From Citrus sinensis (Eukaryota; Streptophyta; Magnoliopsida; Sapindales; Rutaceae), in NCBI RefSeq assembly GCF_022201045.2, contig NC_068558.1:47967501-48031500 (forward strand): a DNA stretch of 64,000 nucleotides, written 5' to 3'. The notes beneath the pieces are model-generated. The model had not been told where the DNA came from. It saw nothing but the letters and a program-made list of their open reading frames with translations, and did no database searches. How positions within the stretch are numbered: position 1 is the stretch's first letter; each line of letters opens with the position of its first letter. Made by a program: the position numbers and the translations under genes. Below are positions 13,130 to 24,523 of the stretch, one piece after another.

Positions 13130-14091
13130 CGTATTAAATAAAATAAAAATAAGTGGAGTCACAAGGACTACGTGCATTCGAACTTAATGCGTGCCACTGT
13201 GAGACATGAGAATCACGCAAATTGATGATGGTCTTACTTTTCATTAAAATCATCAAATTTCTTATGGGAAAAAACAGTTGCTTTTAAAAGTCCCATGAAT
13301 ATGATAAGCGATCAAAGATGATGGGCAAGTGTAACGAACAGTGGACTCTCAAGCGTGTGAAAAAAGCCTCTTTTTTAAGTCATTAAAACATTTGAAAATC
13401 AACCAAAACAAAAACGTTGCCGACTGGTACCTCAACCTCCAACCATTGAGTTTGAGTTAACTCAAATGTCTTAACCATGGTTACTTTTTTAACTCTTTAG
13501 TCTACTTACTTAACCACGGTCCAATTATGCAGTGATGTAGAGAGAGCGAGCGAAAACAAAACAAAACAAAACGAAATCACCTGCATTTCTCTCTGGCACG
13601 CCCCTCTATTTCTCTCTCTTTCTGTTACCTTTTTCTTTTTCTTCATTTGGGAAAAAAATTCTTTAACCGATTGTGTGTTTGTTCTCCGGGAAAACTTGTT
13701 TCCGAAATTGAACTGTTAATTTTTTTCCGGGAAAATTTACAACTTCCTCAAGTCTCACCGCTCAGCTCTGCCTTTTGCTGTCTATCACTATCCCAAATTG
13801 CTTCCCTTGACCGGTGTGTATAAGCTTTTACTCTTTCGATTGATTTTAGTGTATTTCCTTATTTGGGTTTTATTTATTACTTAGCTCTTATATATAGCTT
13901 GTGAGATCTGAAATCATAGGGATATCCTCTCATGTAACAATAGCCATGTGGGGTTTTCTTATTTATTTGAATGTGTCAAATTTCAGTGTATAGGTATTGG
14001 TTTGTTGGGTTTTAGAGTAGATTTGATCTGGGTTTTTGAAAATTGTTTAGCATTAAATTGTTTTGGGGCCTTTTTTTTTTAAGGTTTAGAT

Positions 14092-15933
14092 ATGAAAATA
14101 GAGTTTAATATGGGAGGTAATTTGTGGAATGATGAGGATAAGGCTATGGGAGCAGCTGTTTTGGGAACAAGAGCTTTTGATTACTTACTGACGAGCTCAA
14201 TTTCGAATGAGAACCTTTTAATGGCTGTTGGCAGTGATGAAGATTTACAAAATAAGCTTTCTGATCTCGTGGACAGGCCTAACGCGTCAAATTTTAGCTG
14301 GAATTATGCTATCTTTTGGCAAATTTCGCGGTCTAAGTCAGGTGATTGGGTTTTAGGATGGGGAGATGGGTCTTGTAGAGAGCCTAAAGAAGGTGAAGAA
14401 TCAGAAGCTACGAGAATTCCTAATATCAGGCTTGAAGATGAAACTCAACAGAGGATGAGAAAAAGGGTTTTGCAGAAACTGCATACTTTATTTGGTGGAT
14501 CAGATGAGGATAATTATGCTTTGGGATTGGATAGGGTTACTGATACTGAGATGTTCTTTTTGGCATCTATGTATTTCTCCTTTCCTCGTGGAGAAGGTGG
14601 CCCAGGCAAGTGTTTTGCCTCTGGGAAGCATGTGTGGTTATTGGATGCCTTGAAGTTGAGTTCTGATTACTGCGTGAGGTCTTTTCTTGCAAAGTCTGCC
14701 AGAATTCAGACCATCGTTTTGATCTCGACTGATGCTGGGGTTGTTGAATTGGGCTCTGTCAGATCAGTACCAGAAAGCTTGGAATTGGTGCACTCAATTA
14801 GGGCTACCTTTTCTTCAAACTCTTCTTTAGCCAGGGTTAAGCCAATGGCTGTTGCATTACCAGTTACAAGTGAGAAGAAAGATGAGAATGGTCTGTTTCC
14901 TAATTTGGGCATTTTGGACAGAGTTGAAGGAGTTCCAAAGATTTTTGGTCAGGAATTGAACAACTCGGGCCATGTTCATACCCATTTTAGTAGGGAGAAA
15001 CTTGCTGTTAGAAAGATGGAAGAAAGGCCTTCATGGGAAGCTTACACAAATGGAAATAGGACTGCATTTCCGGGTATTCGAAATGGTGTTCATGGTTTTA
15101 GTTGGGGAAATGTTCAAGGAGTGAAACAAGGGATCGCAACTGAAATCTTTGGTTCGCAAACTAACAATTTGCAAGAGCTGGTTAATGGGGTTAGGGAAGA
15201 TTTTCGGATTAACCACTATCAGTCACAAAAGCCAATGCAAATGCAGATTGATTTCTCTGGGGCTACTTCGAGGCCTAATGTGATCGCCAGACCACTGAAT
15301 GCTGATTCTGAGCATTCTGACGTGGAAGCTTCTTGCAGGGATGAGCGTACAGGCACAGTTGAGGAGAGAAGGCCTCGGAAAAGAGGTAGAAAGCCCGCAA
15401 ATGGAAGAGAAGAGCCTCTCAACCACGTGGAGGCGGAGAGGCAACGGCGTGAGAAGCTAAACCAACGGTTCTATGCATTACGAGCTGTGGTACCTAACAT
15501 ATCCAAGATGGATAAAGCATCGTTGCTGGGAGATGCCATTGCTTACATCAATGAGCTTCAAGCAAAGCTAAAGGTCATGGAAGCAGAGAGGGAGAACCTA
15601 AGTGGCAACTCCAGAGACTTGTCTGCCTTTGAGTCGAATCCTAATGTGGAAAGTCAGAACCGAGCCCCTGATGTTGATATTCAAGCTGCCCATGATGAGG
15701 TGGTTGTAAGAGTGAGCTGTCCTCTTGATTCACATCCTGCATCAAGAGTCATCCAAGCTTTTAAAGACGCACAAATCACAGTTGTGGAGTCAAAACTTTC
15801 TACTGGAAATGATATGGTATTTCACACATTTGTAATCAAATCTCAGGGATCGGAGCAGTTGACAAAAGAGAAGTTGATTGCAGCATTTTCCTGCGAATCA
15901 AGCTCAATACAGCCATTATCATCAGTTGGGTAG
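14092..15933 (+). CDS. BHLH13: bHLH transcription factor, bHLH13/JAM2 type
   Basis: Single-exon 613-residue nuclear protein. Residues about 25-205 form a bHLH-MYC_N domain, with [30 protein letters not shown] recognisable in two halves, and [15 protein letters not shown] near 165-180; in the MYC family this region binds JAZ proteins and Mediator. The basic helix-loop-helix spans about 443-493 ([16 protein letters not shown]), with His445, Glu449 and Arg453 for G-box contact. An ACT-like region fills 535-610. In Arabidopsis the bHLH13/bHLH3/bHLH17 (JAM) group represses jasmonate responses by competing with MYC2. A second in-frame ATG at 14110 aligns better with my memory of the Arabidopsis start, so six N-terminal residues are uncertain. 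A 5' UTR intron is possible, with a GT near 13814 and an AG near 14083. Confidence 0.93.
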   Translation: MKIEFNMGGNLWNDEDKAMGAAVLGTRAFDYLLTSSISNENLLMAVGSDEDLQNKLSDLVDRPNASNFSWNYAIFWQISRSKSGDWVLGWGDGSCREPKEGEESEATRIPNIRLEDETQQRMRKRVLQKLHTLFGGSDEDNYALGLDRVTDTEMFFLASMYFSFPRGEGGPGKCFASGKHVWLLDALKLSSDYCVRSFLAKSARIQTIVLISTDAGVVELGSVRSVPESLELVHSIRATFSSNSSLARVKPMAVALPVTSEKKDENGLFPNLGILDRVEGVPKIFGQELNNSGHVHTHFSREKLAVRKMEERPSWEAYTNGNRTAFPGIRNGVHGFSWGNVQGVKQGIATEIFGSQTNNLQELVNGVREDFRINHYQSQKPMQMQIDFSGATSRPNVIARPLNADSEHSDVEASCRDERTGTVEERRPRKRGRKPANGREEPLNHVEAERQRREKLNQRFYALRAVVPNISKMDKASLLGDAIAYINELQAKLKVMEAERENLSGNSRDLSAFESNPNVESQNRAPDVDIQAAHDEVVVRVSCPLDSHPASRVIQAFKDAQITVVESKLSTGNDMVFHTFVIKSQGSEQLTKEKLIAAFSCESSSIQPLSSVG

Positions 15934-16987
15934 CGGCAGTAGCAGTAAGAATGGCATTTAACTTAGTGATAGCATAAAATGTAGAGAAGAACAATTCAAA
16001 AGTTTCTTCTTCGGTTTTGTTATACGGCAAAGGATTCTGAGTGGAAACAGCAGGTCCAGTTAGAATTAGAAAATAACTACTTATTGACATTTAGGGCAGC
16101 AATTTTTCTGTGAATGTTTATATTATACATATTTTGTCATAAGGAAGTTTTTTGCAAGATGAATTAAATTTGTAAGTTTAACCAACTCTATCATCGTTGG
16201 TTATTAAGAAACTGATATTACTATTATTGTTTTTTTTTTAATGCATATTGCTCCTGTATTTTGTTCTTTGCCAATTAATGTGCATTATCGGTAATTCATT
16301 GATGAATTTGATGTAATTTGAGTTCTGTTTTTCATCTAAGGATAAAGTGCTTTAGGATTTTTCACTAGTTTGCTTCAGTAATTGTCAGATTGAAGATGAT
16401 AAAATAATTGATACCTTTGGAAATATACAGTTATTGCGTTTGCCTTAAAAATCTTTTCTATCTATTCCCTATTGATTGACTCACCCACTAAATGGGTAAT
16501 TGGTTGCTGGCTTGTTCCAAATTTCGGATCATCAGCTTCATGATTTATTTGTTAAGTTTCCAGAAATGTATCAACAGTTGGAATCAACAGGAGAAAGCAA
16601 TTGGAGGGAGGCAAAAAATGGTGAGAAAGTTTTAGATATAGCGCATCTCTTGAACTGTACTTTCCAATGATGCGCGTCCCATGATTTTTTTTTTTTTTGG
16701 TTTGTGTAAGACGTCATTAGACATAAACTTGGGACTGTTTGGCACACTTACCAATGATTTCTCTTCTGAAATGTTGGTAACACAAATCTTTCCTAATGGA
16801 AAGGGATGGAGGTGCTTCATTTGATCATTTGACCTCAATAATGGAGCTAATTCATGCATGAAAATGGGTCATTGATTGTGCTTCGGGGTCGAATATTCTA
16901 TTTGGTTGTGAGGAATTGCTGGATCTTTATTTGATTCTCAAGAGATCGAAAACCCCCGTTGGATAAAAATGTATAAAAGTTTCTGGC

Positions 16988-17027
16988 AAACAAACAAACA
17001 AACAAACAAGCAAGCAAGCAAGCAATA
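16988..17027. repeat. Compound AAAC/AAGC tetranucleotide microsatellite
   Basis: About five CAAA units followed by four CAAG units. A simple slippage-prone repeat. Confidence 0.9.
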
Positions 17028-18149
17028 ATAGAGTAAGATTCTCAAATCAAGTTCTTTAGCTTTTTCTGTCTCAGTAACCAACGGAAAACGCCTTGAGAAT
17101 TTAGATGCACATGGAAATGCGAAGGGAACCATTTTGTTGTTAAAATCTAAGCCATCCCTTTAAATTTCTCCTTTCTATAAAGAGGATTTGAGGTATCTCC
17201 ACTCCAATCTCGGCAGAAAAAAAGATTGAAAGTAAAAGGTAAACGAATGAGAAAATCAGAGGGGAAAACCAAATGTGTCCGGAATAGCTTGTATAGCAAT
17301 CAATGATTATTGATTTGCATAAACAAAATTGAAAACACTAACGAACACAAAAATTATGGTGTGGTCCATTGATCTCCGCGTTGCGCCCGTGAAGATATTT
17401 AACCAATGAACTAGCATTGACAAAATGTCATGTGGTACATGTGCAGTCTTCCAGAAAAGCTCTCAAGTCAAAACTTTGAAGAACTACACCTAAATGGGAA
17501 CGCCATGTTGATTGGTAACCAAACCAAAACCCAAGAAGCCCGTGCCCGCTGCCATGCCACTCAAAAGTCATTGCATGATTATTTCTTTCCTTCCCATACC
17601 ACAGTTTTAGGATGAATCTTTATCCTCAGTTATTCAATTATAACCACAAACTACTTGTTTATAACCCACAGTCACAGCATGGAAAATGGACAAAGGCTGA
17701 TGAAAACATGCGGCCAAAACATGGCTCACAAAATTCCATATACTTTCATCTAATGTCCACCGACCCATTAAATCACATCTGGGTCCCCCTTATTTTTATT
17801 TTCTCTTCATTTATCTTGTTGAAATTTCTCTCTTTCCCTGAGACCCACATTGAGTTTCATGAGGATTACCAATGTGAGAAGTGAGAACGAGCACAAAGAG
17901 GCGCAAGAGCGTGCCATGTGATTGTTTAATTTGGCGCCTACGACTTTTAGTATAAATACAATTCTATCTCTATCCACGTCAAACCTTTAATTTAGTTGTG
18001 TGAACGCCTGTACCAGTTTGGTGTCATCTTGACAAATAAGATATTATGAATTTCAAATTTCATGATTATATTATGAATTTCAAATTTCATGATTCACACT
18101 TGAAAATATATAATTTATTTATAGCATTGATCATTGTTAGAGATAAGAA

Positions 18150-18645
18150 AATTTAACATGGCCCGATTGCCTAACATGAACGCAATACGAATAAAATATA
18201 ATTATTAAATGGATCGGGTCTGAATCAACAAGTTTTTTCATGTTAGGTTAAGGTTAAAGTTCTTATTCCATTTATCCGATTATTATCAATAACATGTTTA
18301 TATTTTCTATTCTAAATTAATTTAGAGATTTTTTTTATTAAAATTAAAAAAATTGTACATAATTCTCTCTTTTTGTTTTTATTTTTTTTGAGGATGAATA
18401 TATACGCAGTGTTCCATTTTTAAATTTTTATTTAGATTTAGAACTTCAATAATATAAATATGTAAATTTTGATAGATGTGTATAAATATTAAGCGGGTTA
18501 TTAGATAATTCACTTATTTTCCGTATTAGGTTAGAGTCCCAATATTTGGACACGATTACTAAATCGTTTGGATTGATATAAATTTGACACGATACAAAGC
18601 TAGCGCGACATGAACATGACCCAATGATCCATTTTGGCAGCTCAA
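18150..18645. mobile_element. Possible hAT-like transposon remnant
   Basis: The block is rimmed by GC-richer sequence: ATGGCCCGATTGCC near 18158 and GACATGAACATGACCC... TTTTGGCAGCTC near 18607-18642. The interior is AT-rich, a pattern common in short hAT-type elements. No clean terminal repeat or target duplication was found, so this is tentative. Confidence 0.25.
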
Positions 18646-19868
18646 GTTAGAGCGAGCTACCAGTATTTTAGTTTATACTAAATATTGTTAATGTCGAGAA
18701 TATTGAAGAATTTGATTATCTTCTTTTTTATGAGGAACAAGATTCACAAAGGAAACGTTCGGGGAGCACATTTCATTGTGGCAAAACAGATTTAATTTCT
18801 AATGTGAAAATCAGTTTGTTTGTGTAGGAATAATTCCAACACCAGGTTCCTCACCATGATAGGTAATATTAAATGTTTAGGCTGCAACTGTTTCTGGATT
18901 TTTCAATTTTTACTCCAACTTCAGTTTCAGCTTTGAATTGACCTCTCCATTAATCTCCCACTGAAGAGAAAAAGCGAGAGAGCTCTTTCTGTAAATGATA
19001 ACTTGATTTACCTGTACACAAGCCACGGAGAATTTGACTATTAAATATTATTTTAATAACTGAATTAAGAAACAAACGAAAAATGAATGTCCAGAAAAAA
19101 CTCACAGATTGCCGAACACATCTTGGGACCGTTCGGCACTTGACATACAGAAGGCAGAAACAGAGCGTGGACTTCATGGAACTGTTTTCTTTCTTTAATT
19201 ATAACTAATCATGTTGTTTTGTAACTCTGGTTTGAATATTTACAATAACAACAACAACAATAAAGTGTCGGTGGTAATGATCGGACTTTGGCTTAATTCC
19301 ATTAATCGGATACAAATGATCATTAAGGTTACATCATTGCATCTTAATCAAATATTCATTGAACTCAATTCTAGCCAGACTAGTTGAGGACGAGCGAGGG
19401 TATCAACAGGCAAAAAAAAAAAAAAAAAAATCATGAAAATTTACAAAAAAGACTACGTTAGGCCAGCCAGGGAACAAAGTCAAGAAACCAAGATCCTTAG
19501 CAAGAATGATCAAAGCTTGGATAAAGAACAAAAGTATGCAAACCCAAGCCGAATACAATTGACAAAGACCATCCAAGGCTGATAGCTTGTCAAGACAAAT
19601 AGGTTTGGCCATTGCAGTGGAATCTGCTATACAGTCTATTCATGTTCTTGGGTGAAAATTTTACAAGCAGCATTGCAGGATTTACATAAGATGAACACTT
19701 ACTGAAAACTAGGGCTCAGCAGTCCAGCAATCTTCCTGTGGAAAATTATCCTGCAAAGCTTTGTACTCCCAACTCTAAATGAAATCAAACAGCTACACTG
19801 AGTTGGTTTTAACCTGTTAGTGGAAATCAGCTATTCTCCTACTCTTATCAAACTTGTTAACCTTTGTA

Positions 19869-20733
19869 TCAGCAGGGGCAGTTGTCGTTAATTTCCTGGT
19901 GTAGCCTCTTATTGTGACAATGTTTGGCCACATGCCCCTTCTTCCGACAATTGTAGCAGACTACAGTCTTGCTATCCATCTCTGATTCTCGCCTCTTCTT
20001 GCTCATCTCTCTCATCCTTGGACCAAAATTTACAGCTGGAGATAACTCTACAAACTTGGAAGGCTCTTCTTGCTTGTTATGGCTACGAGATTCTTCCTCT
20101 GCCTTTATATGATCCATCAACATTGTGAAAGTAAGGTATTCCATTCGCATCAACTTAATGCAGAAGTCCTTCCAAGACAGGGGAAGCTTGGAAAGGATGA
20201 CGCTAACATGAAAATTCTCATAAATCATCATGCCAGCAGCAACAATGGAATCAGCAATCTTATTCAGTTCTAGAGCTTGCTCAAAGACTGATTTCTCATC
20301 AAACATCTGAAATTCAATGTACTTCTTAACTTGAGATCTCTTTGTTCCAAATTCCTCATCAAGGTAAACTAATTTCAGCTCTTCCCATAGTTCTTTGGCA
20401 CTACTGGTTCTTTTTGAGTACTGATAATAAAGGTGATCAGATAGAAAGTTTAAAATGTGGTGGCGACATATGTTGTTGTCATTCAACCACTTTCTTTCAG
20501 CAGCCTTGACTCTTGTTACTTCTTCAGAGCTAGCTTGAGGGCATAGAGTAACAATAGGGCATGGGTCAGTGAGGACATATGCAACCTTTAATTGCTTTAA
20601 AAGAAGTTCTATCTGTTGCGCCCAGACCCGGTAATTCTTCCCATTGAAACGGTGGAGCTCAGTGGGAAAAAGTTCAAGAGGTGAAGTCACTGAATTTGCC
20701 ACATCTTTGTTTTGTTCACCACTGGATTCAGAT
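19869..20733 (-). other. Copia Gag-like exon, apparently domesticated
   Basis: Open for 288 codons with no stop or frameshift. It carries FNGKNYRVWAQQIELLLKQL near its N-terminus, WEELKLVY, and a C-terminal zinc knuckle (CYNCRKKGHVAKHC), then stops eleven codons after KRLH. No protease, integrase or reverse transcriptase follows on either strand, and no LTRs were seen. Its first in-frame ATG comes well inside the domain; the reading frame opens directly from a TGTAG acceptor at 20734-20738, as an exon would. A free-standing element is therefore unlikely. Confidence 0.7.
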
Positions 20734-21986
20734 CTACAGTATATCGATTACATGGTTGAAGTCAGAATCATTTTGTTACCTGCTTTATAGGCAGAAAGTG
20801 ATTATAAAAAAAAAGCCTTTAAAATGAGGACATGCTCAAGTACATACTAGAACATCATTGTGTCCACTTGAATGTTTATTTCCATTTTAAAGCCAAGAAA
20901 ACCCGCATACTTGATATCAAAAAATGACTTCAAACATCAATGCAGTATCTCTCACCTTAACTTAGATTGCATCTTCACAACAGCTTCATCTATTGCAGGG
21001 AGACTTTTACTGAAGGCTCTCCATTGTTCACTAGTCAACGCAATTCCTAATGTAGAGGGAGGAAAAATGCTTTTAGAAGTAAAACGTTAGTGTGATTAAA
21101 AAAAAAAAAGGATAGTTGATGATAGGCCCCAATAACTTCAAAGTTTATGACAAAATTAATATTATAAAAGAACGTAAATTGTCGAAGAAATGTACTGTAT
21201 AGACAGCATACGGAAGGCCTCAAAACTTGAAAAGTATCATTGTAGCAAGGGTTCCAAGCCTGTGAGTGCAAGGTTAAATACAAGCTAACAAAATTTCTCA
21301 TTCATAACAGGTGACGGGTAATTCTTGGAATACTGAGTACTAGTGGTACGGAGATTGTTAAGGCACCTACATGACAAACTCATAAGCGCACACTTTAAAT
21401 ATAAATGCATCAATAAATTATTTCTCAATGTCGCAGAGTTGTTGCAATTAAATATAACAGGAAATGTATAGTTCACCTTTAGCTGTAGGAACCAGCTTTC
21501 CGTCTCTTCGAAAATATTCCCTAATTGATACAAAAGCTCTCCCTTTGAATTCTTGAATTGCAACGGTCCTCTTGTTTGAGAGCTAAAGAAAATTTAAAAG
21601 AACAGCATATCTCTAATATATATAAAGGGGGAAAAAGAACCCAAAAAAATTATAAAATATGTCAAATATTTTAATTTTATATATGTTTTGTTTACCTTGC
21701 AAATAATCGAATCGCCGTCATCGTTAATGCGTTTCCCGATCTGGGCTCGTTGCTCTTCAACTTCCAAATCCGGTTCTATACGATTGTCTGTGCTTTCGGT
21801 GGTGGAGAGCAAAAACGACTCAACAACTCCTCTGATAAACCTCTTGTGATTGGCGTCAGAGAGGTCTATTCCCAGTCGCTCAGAGGCCTCAACACGGACT
21901 TTGAACTCAGTCATCTCCTCCATGTCGGAATTTTTCAGTACTTCCATCACTGTTTGTCGGATTCTTCCTTCATTTACTGTTTCCAT
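19869..21986 (-). CDS. KELP: KELP transcriptional coactivator gene with optional in-frame Gag/zinc-knuckle exon
   Basis: Four predicted exons: 21696-21986, 21477-21582, 20956-21046 and 19869-20733, total 1353 nt, 450 residues. Residues 1-70 resemble a DEK_C domain (TEFKVRVEASERLGIDLS). Residues about 88-162 are the PC4/p15 single-strand DNA-binding domain (DDGDSIICK, then TVAIQEFKG and SIREYF), as in plant KELP, a nuclear RNA polymerase II coactivator. Exon 4 encodes a copia-type Gag (UBN2-like) domain at about 178-395 and a CCHC knuckle C422-X2-C425-X4-H430-X4-C435. If intron 3 is retained, TGA at 20952-20954 ends a normal 163-residue KELP. That TGA lies inside the donor AG|GTGAG, and an AATAAA on the minus strand at 20875-20880 could support the short form. 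Phases match at every junction. The KELP exons are firm; use of exon 4 is inference. Confidence 0.8.
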
Positions 21987-22039
21987 CTTCCAGCAAGCGA
22001 AACGAATAGCTAAAGTAATAGAATTCCTAGTTGTAATTA

Positions 22040-22125
22040 ATGTTTTGAAAGCAATTAGCAGCTAAAAGCAAAATATTAAAGCTAGGCCTGGGGTTTGAAT
22101 CCCCCCCAATTTTACTTGCTAGGCT
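22040..22125 (-). pseudogene. Degenerate copy of the tRNA flank and T-arm
   Basis: Sequence near 22035-22085 (AATTAATGTTTTGAAAG... CTAAAAGCAAAATA) repeats that at 22145-22192 next to the tRNA gene. It is followed by GGGGTTTGAATCCCC, which on the minus strand resembles a tRNA T-arm. No acceptor stem or anticodon arm remains. Probably a decayed duplicate of the tRNA 3' end. Confidence 0.35.
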
Positions 22126-22194
22126 GGTTTATCACCCCCATGCAATTAATGTCTTGACTTTTGAGAGTAATTAACATCTAAAAGCAAAATAATA

Positions 22195-22266
22195 AGGTTC
22201 CACCGAGATTTGAACTCGGGTTACTGGATTCAGAGTCCAATGTCCTAACCACTAGACCATGGAACC
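22195..22266 (-). tRNA. trnQ-CUG: tRNA-Gln (CUG)
   Basis: A 72-nt cloverleaf with no intron. The acceptor stem GGTTCCA pairs perfectly with TGGAACC. The D-arm carries the A-box-like TGGTCTAGTGGTTAGGA. The anticodon loop is CTCTGAA, giving anticodon CUG. The T-arm is CCGAG-TTCAAAT-CTCGG, and the discriminator base is T. This is the usual plant nuclear tRNA-Gln sequence. A tRNA-Gln also lies between bHLH13 and CYP703A2 in Arabidopsis (At1g01270, from memory). Confidence 0.97.
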
Positions 22267-22722
22267 GATTGTTGGTTAGGCTTTAAAATGTTTTTATCAA
22301 CTTCTTTCTTGGCCGGGTTAGGATTGCATTTCAAGCGGGCGGGGTCGCGGGGGTATCATGTACTTTGAACTAGGGGTGGGCATAAACATGCAAACGCCAT
22401 TTCTTTGAAGTTGGAGACCATTAAGTATCACCACTCATTGCATGTTCTACCAACCAATAAAATTTGAATCGATTTTTTACTTTTCTTCTTTTCTTTAATC
22501 AACCATTATCTATGGATAAAACACTGCATTTAAAGATTGTGGATGTTAATAATCTATATATATACAGACACTCACACAAACACACACACACACAGGAGCA
22601 AATATTTGAGATGAAAATTGTGACATCATGTTAGGCTTCTGACTGAAACACATTTTGCCAATAGATGAATGAACTAGACAAAAATATCTAGTTTTTATTA
22701 GCTCAATAAATCGGTAGTAGTC
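22267..22722. promoter_or_regulatory. CYP703A promoter region
   Basis: AT-rich spacer between tRNA-Gln and CYP703A. It holds a TATATATATAC stretch near 22556-22566 that could be the TATA box, followed by a CA repeat (22569-22595). Anther-specific elements cannot be judged by eye. Confidence 0.35.
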
Positions 22723-24523
22723 ATGGACTTCGCTACATTTGCATTAATTCTTCTATTTTCATCTATCATCGCCGACATTATACGCCGTTTCCAAAACCAG
22801 AAGTTCTTTCACCAGACGAAAAGGCTTCCTCCAGGCCCACCAAAATTGCCCATCGTTGGCAACCTTCTCCAGTTGAGCCAACTGCCACACAGAGATTTAG
22901 CTTCATTGTGTGACAAATATGGTCCATTGGTCTACCTTCGTCTAGGTAGCGTCGATGCCATCACCACTAACGACCCCGACATCATACGTGAAATACTTCT
23001 CCGGCAAGATGAAGTGTTTGCTTCCCGGCCACGGACACTTGCGGCCGTCCATCTCGCCTACGGCTGCGGAGATGTGGCCTTGGCCCCGTTAGGCCCGCAT
23101 TGGAAGAGGATGCGAAGAATTTGCATGGAGAACCTCTTAACAACCAAGAGACTGGAGTCGTTTGTGACACACCGGGCCGATGAAGCCAAACATCTTGTTC
23201 AAGATGTTTGGGGCCGGGCCCAGAGTGGGAAGCCCGTGAATTTGAGGGACGTGTTGGGTGCATTTTCTATGAATAATGTGACCAGAATGCTACTAGGGAA
23301 GCAATATTTTGGAGGCGGATCTGCCGGCCCAGAAGAAGCCATGGAGTTCATGCACATAACTCACGAGTTGTTTAGGCTTTTGGGAGTGATTTATTTGGGT
23401 GATTATTTGCCAATTTGGAGGTGGGTTGATCCTCATGGATGTGAAAAGAAAATGCGGGAAGTTGAAAAGAGAGTGGATGATTTTCACACCAAGATTATTG
23501 AAGAACATAGAAAGGCGAGAAAGGACAAGAGAAATTCAGTTAATGAAGAAGATGGTGAAGCGATGGATTTTGTGGACGTTTTGTTGTCTTTGCCCGGTGA
23601 AAATGGAAAAGAGCACATGGATGATGTCGAAATTAAAGCTCTAATTCAGGTCATTTATTTCTTACAACTTCTAATAATGTATATAATTGAGTGGCTTATA
23701 TATATATAGTCATGATTTTATGCGCACTATTACTTATAGTGTGCAATAAGATCCATGTCGAGAATTTAATAGTAGAATTGTGAGACCGATAAAATATCTC
23801 CTACTAATAAATTTTAACACCCATAGTGTATGTTGGCAGATATATATATTTTGAATTATATGTGTAATTGTGTGGCGTTTTTAGGATATGATAGCGGCCG
23901 CAACTGACACTTCAGCTGTGACGAATGAGTGGGCAATGGCAGAAGTGATCAAGCACCCACGTATTCTTCGCAAGATTCAGGAAGAGCTTGATTCTGTTGT
24001 AGGTCCAAATCGAATGGTCAATGAACAAGACTTGCCCCACCTTAATTACCTACGATGTGTAGTACGTGAAACATTCCGCATGCACCCTGCCGGTCCCTTT
24101 CTCATCCTCCACGAATCTTTACGCGCCACAACAATTAACGGCTATCACATTCCAGCTAAGACACGTGTCTTCATCAATACACACGGGCTGGGTCGAAACA
24201 CCAGGATATGGAACGACATTGAACAGTTTCGGCCCGAGAGGCACTGGTTGGCTGACGGGAGCCGAGTCGAGATAAGCCATGGAGCCGATTTCAAGATACT
24301 GCCATTTAGTGCTGGTAAGAGAAAGTGTCCGGGCGCGCCGCTTGGGATTACTTTGGTGCTAATGGCTTTGGCTCGGCTTTTTCACTGTTTTGATTGGACA
24401 CCCCCGGAGGGTTTGAGGCCTGAAGATATTGATACAAGTGAGGTTTATGGGATGACCATGCCAAAAGCCCAGCCATTATTGGCCCTTCCAAGGCCGCGTT
24501 TGGCAGATCACATGTACCACTGA
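22723..24523 (+). CDS. CYP703A2: Cytochrome P450 CYP703A, fatty acid in-chain hydroxylase
   Basis: Two exons, 22723-23649 and 23885-24523, encode 521 residues; the join is in phase (...ALIQ/DMIAAATDTS). An N-terminal membrane anchor (about 3-20) precedes the PPGPP hinge at 36-40. The I-helix shows AATDTS (314-319), the K-helix ETFR (371-374), the PERF region FRPER (424-428) and the haem loop FSAGKRKCPG with ligand Cys457. LPHRDLASLCDKYGPLVYLRLG and IWRWVDPHGCEKKMREVEKRV (each in parts) are hallmarks of CYP703. In Arabidopsis and rice CYP703A hydroxylates lauric acid in chain, in the ER of tapetal cells, giving monomers for sporopollenin and the anther cuticle. Length and single intron fit the family. 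The donor is GTCATT, a weak consensus, but the reading frame demands it. Confidence 0.96.

Larger units (their letters stand above)
15934..19868. other. Intergenic between convergent bHLH13 and KELP genes
   Basis: Begins with the bHLH13 3' UTR and ends with the 3' UTR of the minus-strand KELP gene. It holds the microsatellite at 16988-17027, a possible transposon remnant at 18150-18645 and an A18 run at 19411-19428. The short open stretches at 17430-17884 match nothing and I do not call them genes. Confidence 0.5.

Noticed and set aside
19869-20733. A free-standing copia retrotransposon
   Set aside because: No protease, integrase, reverse transcriptase or LTRs in the neighbourhood; only Gag and knuckle, in phase with KELP exons.
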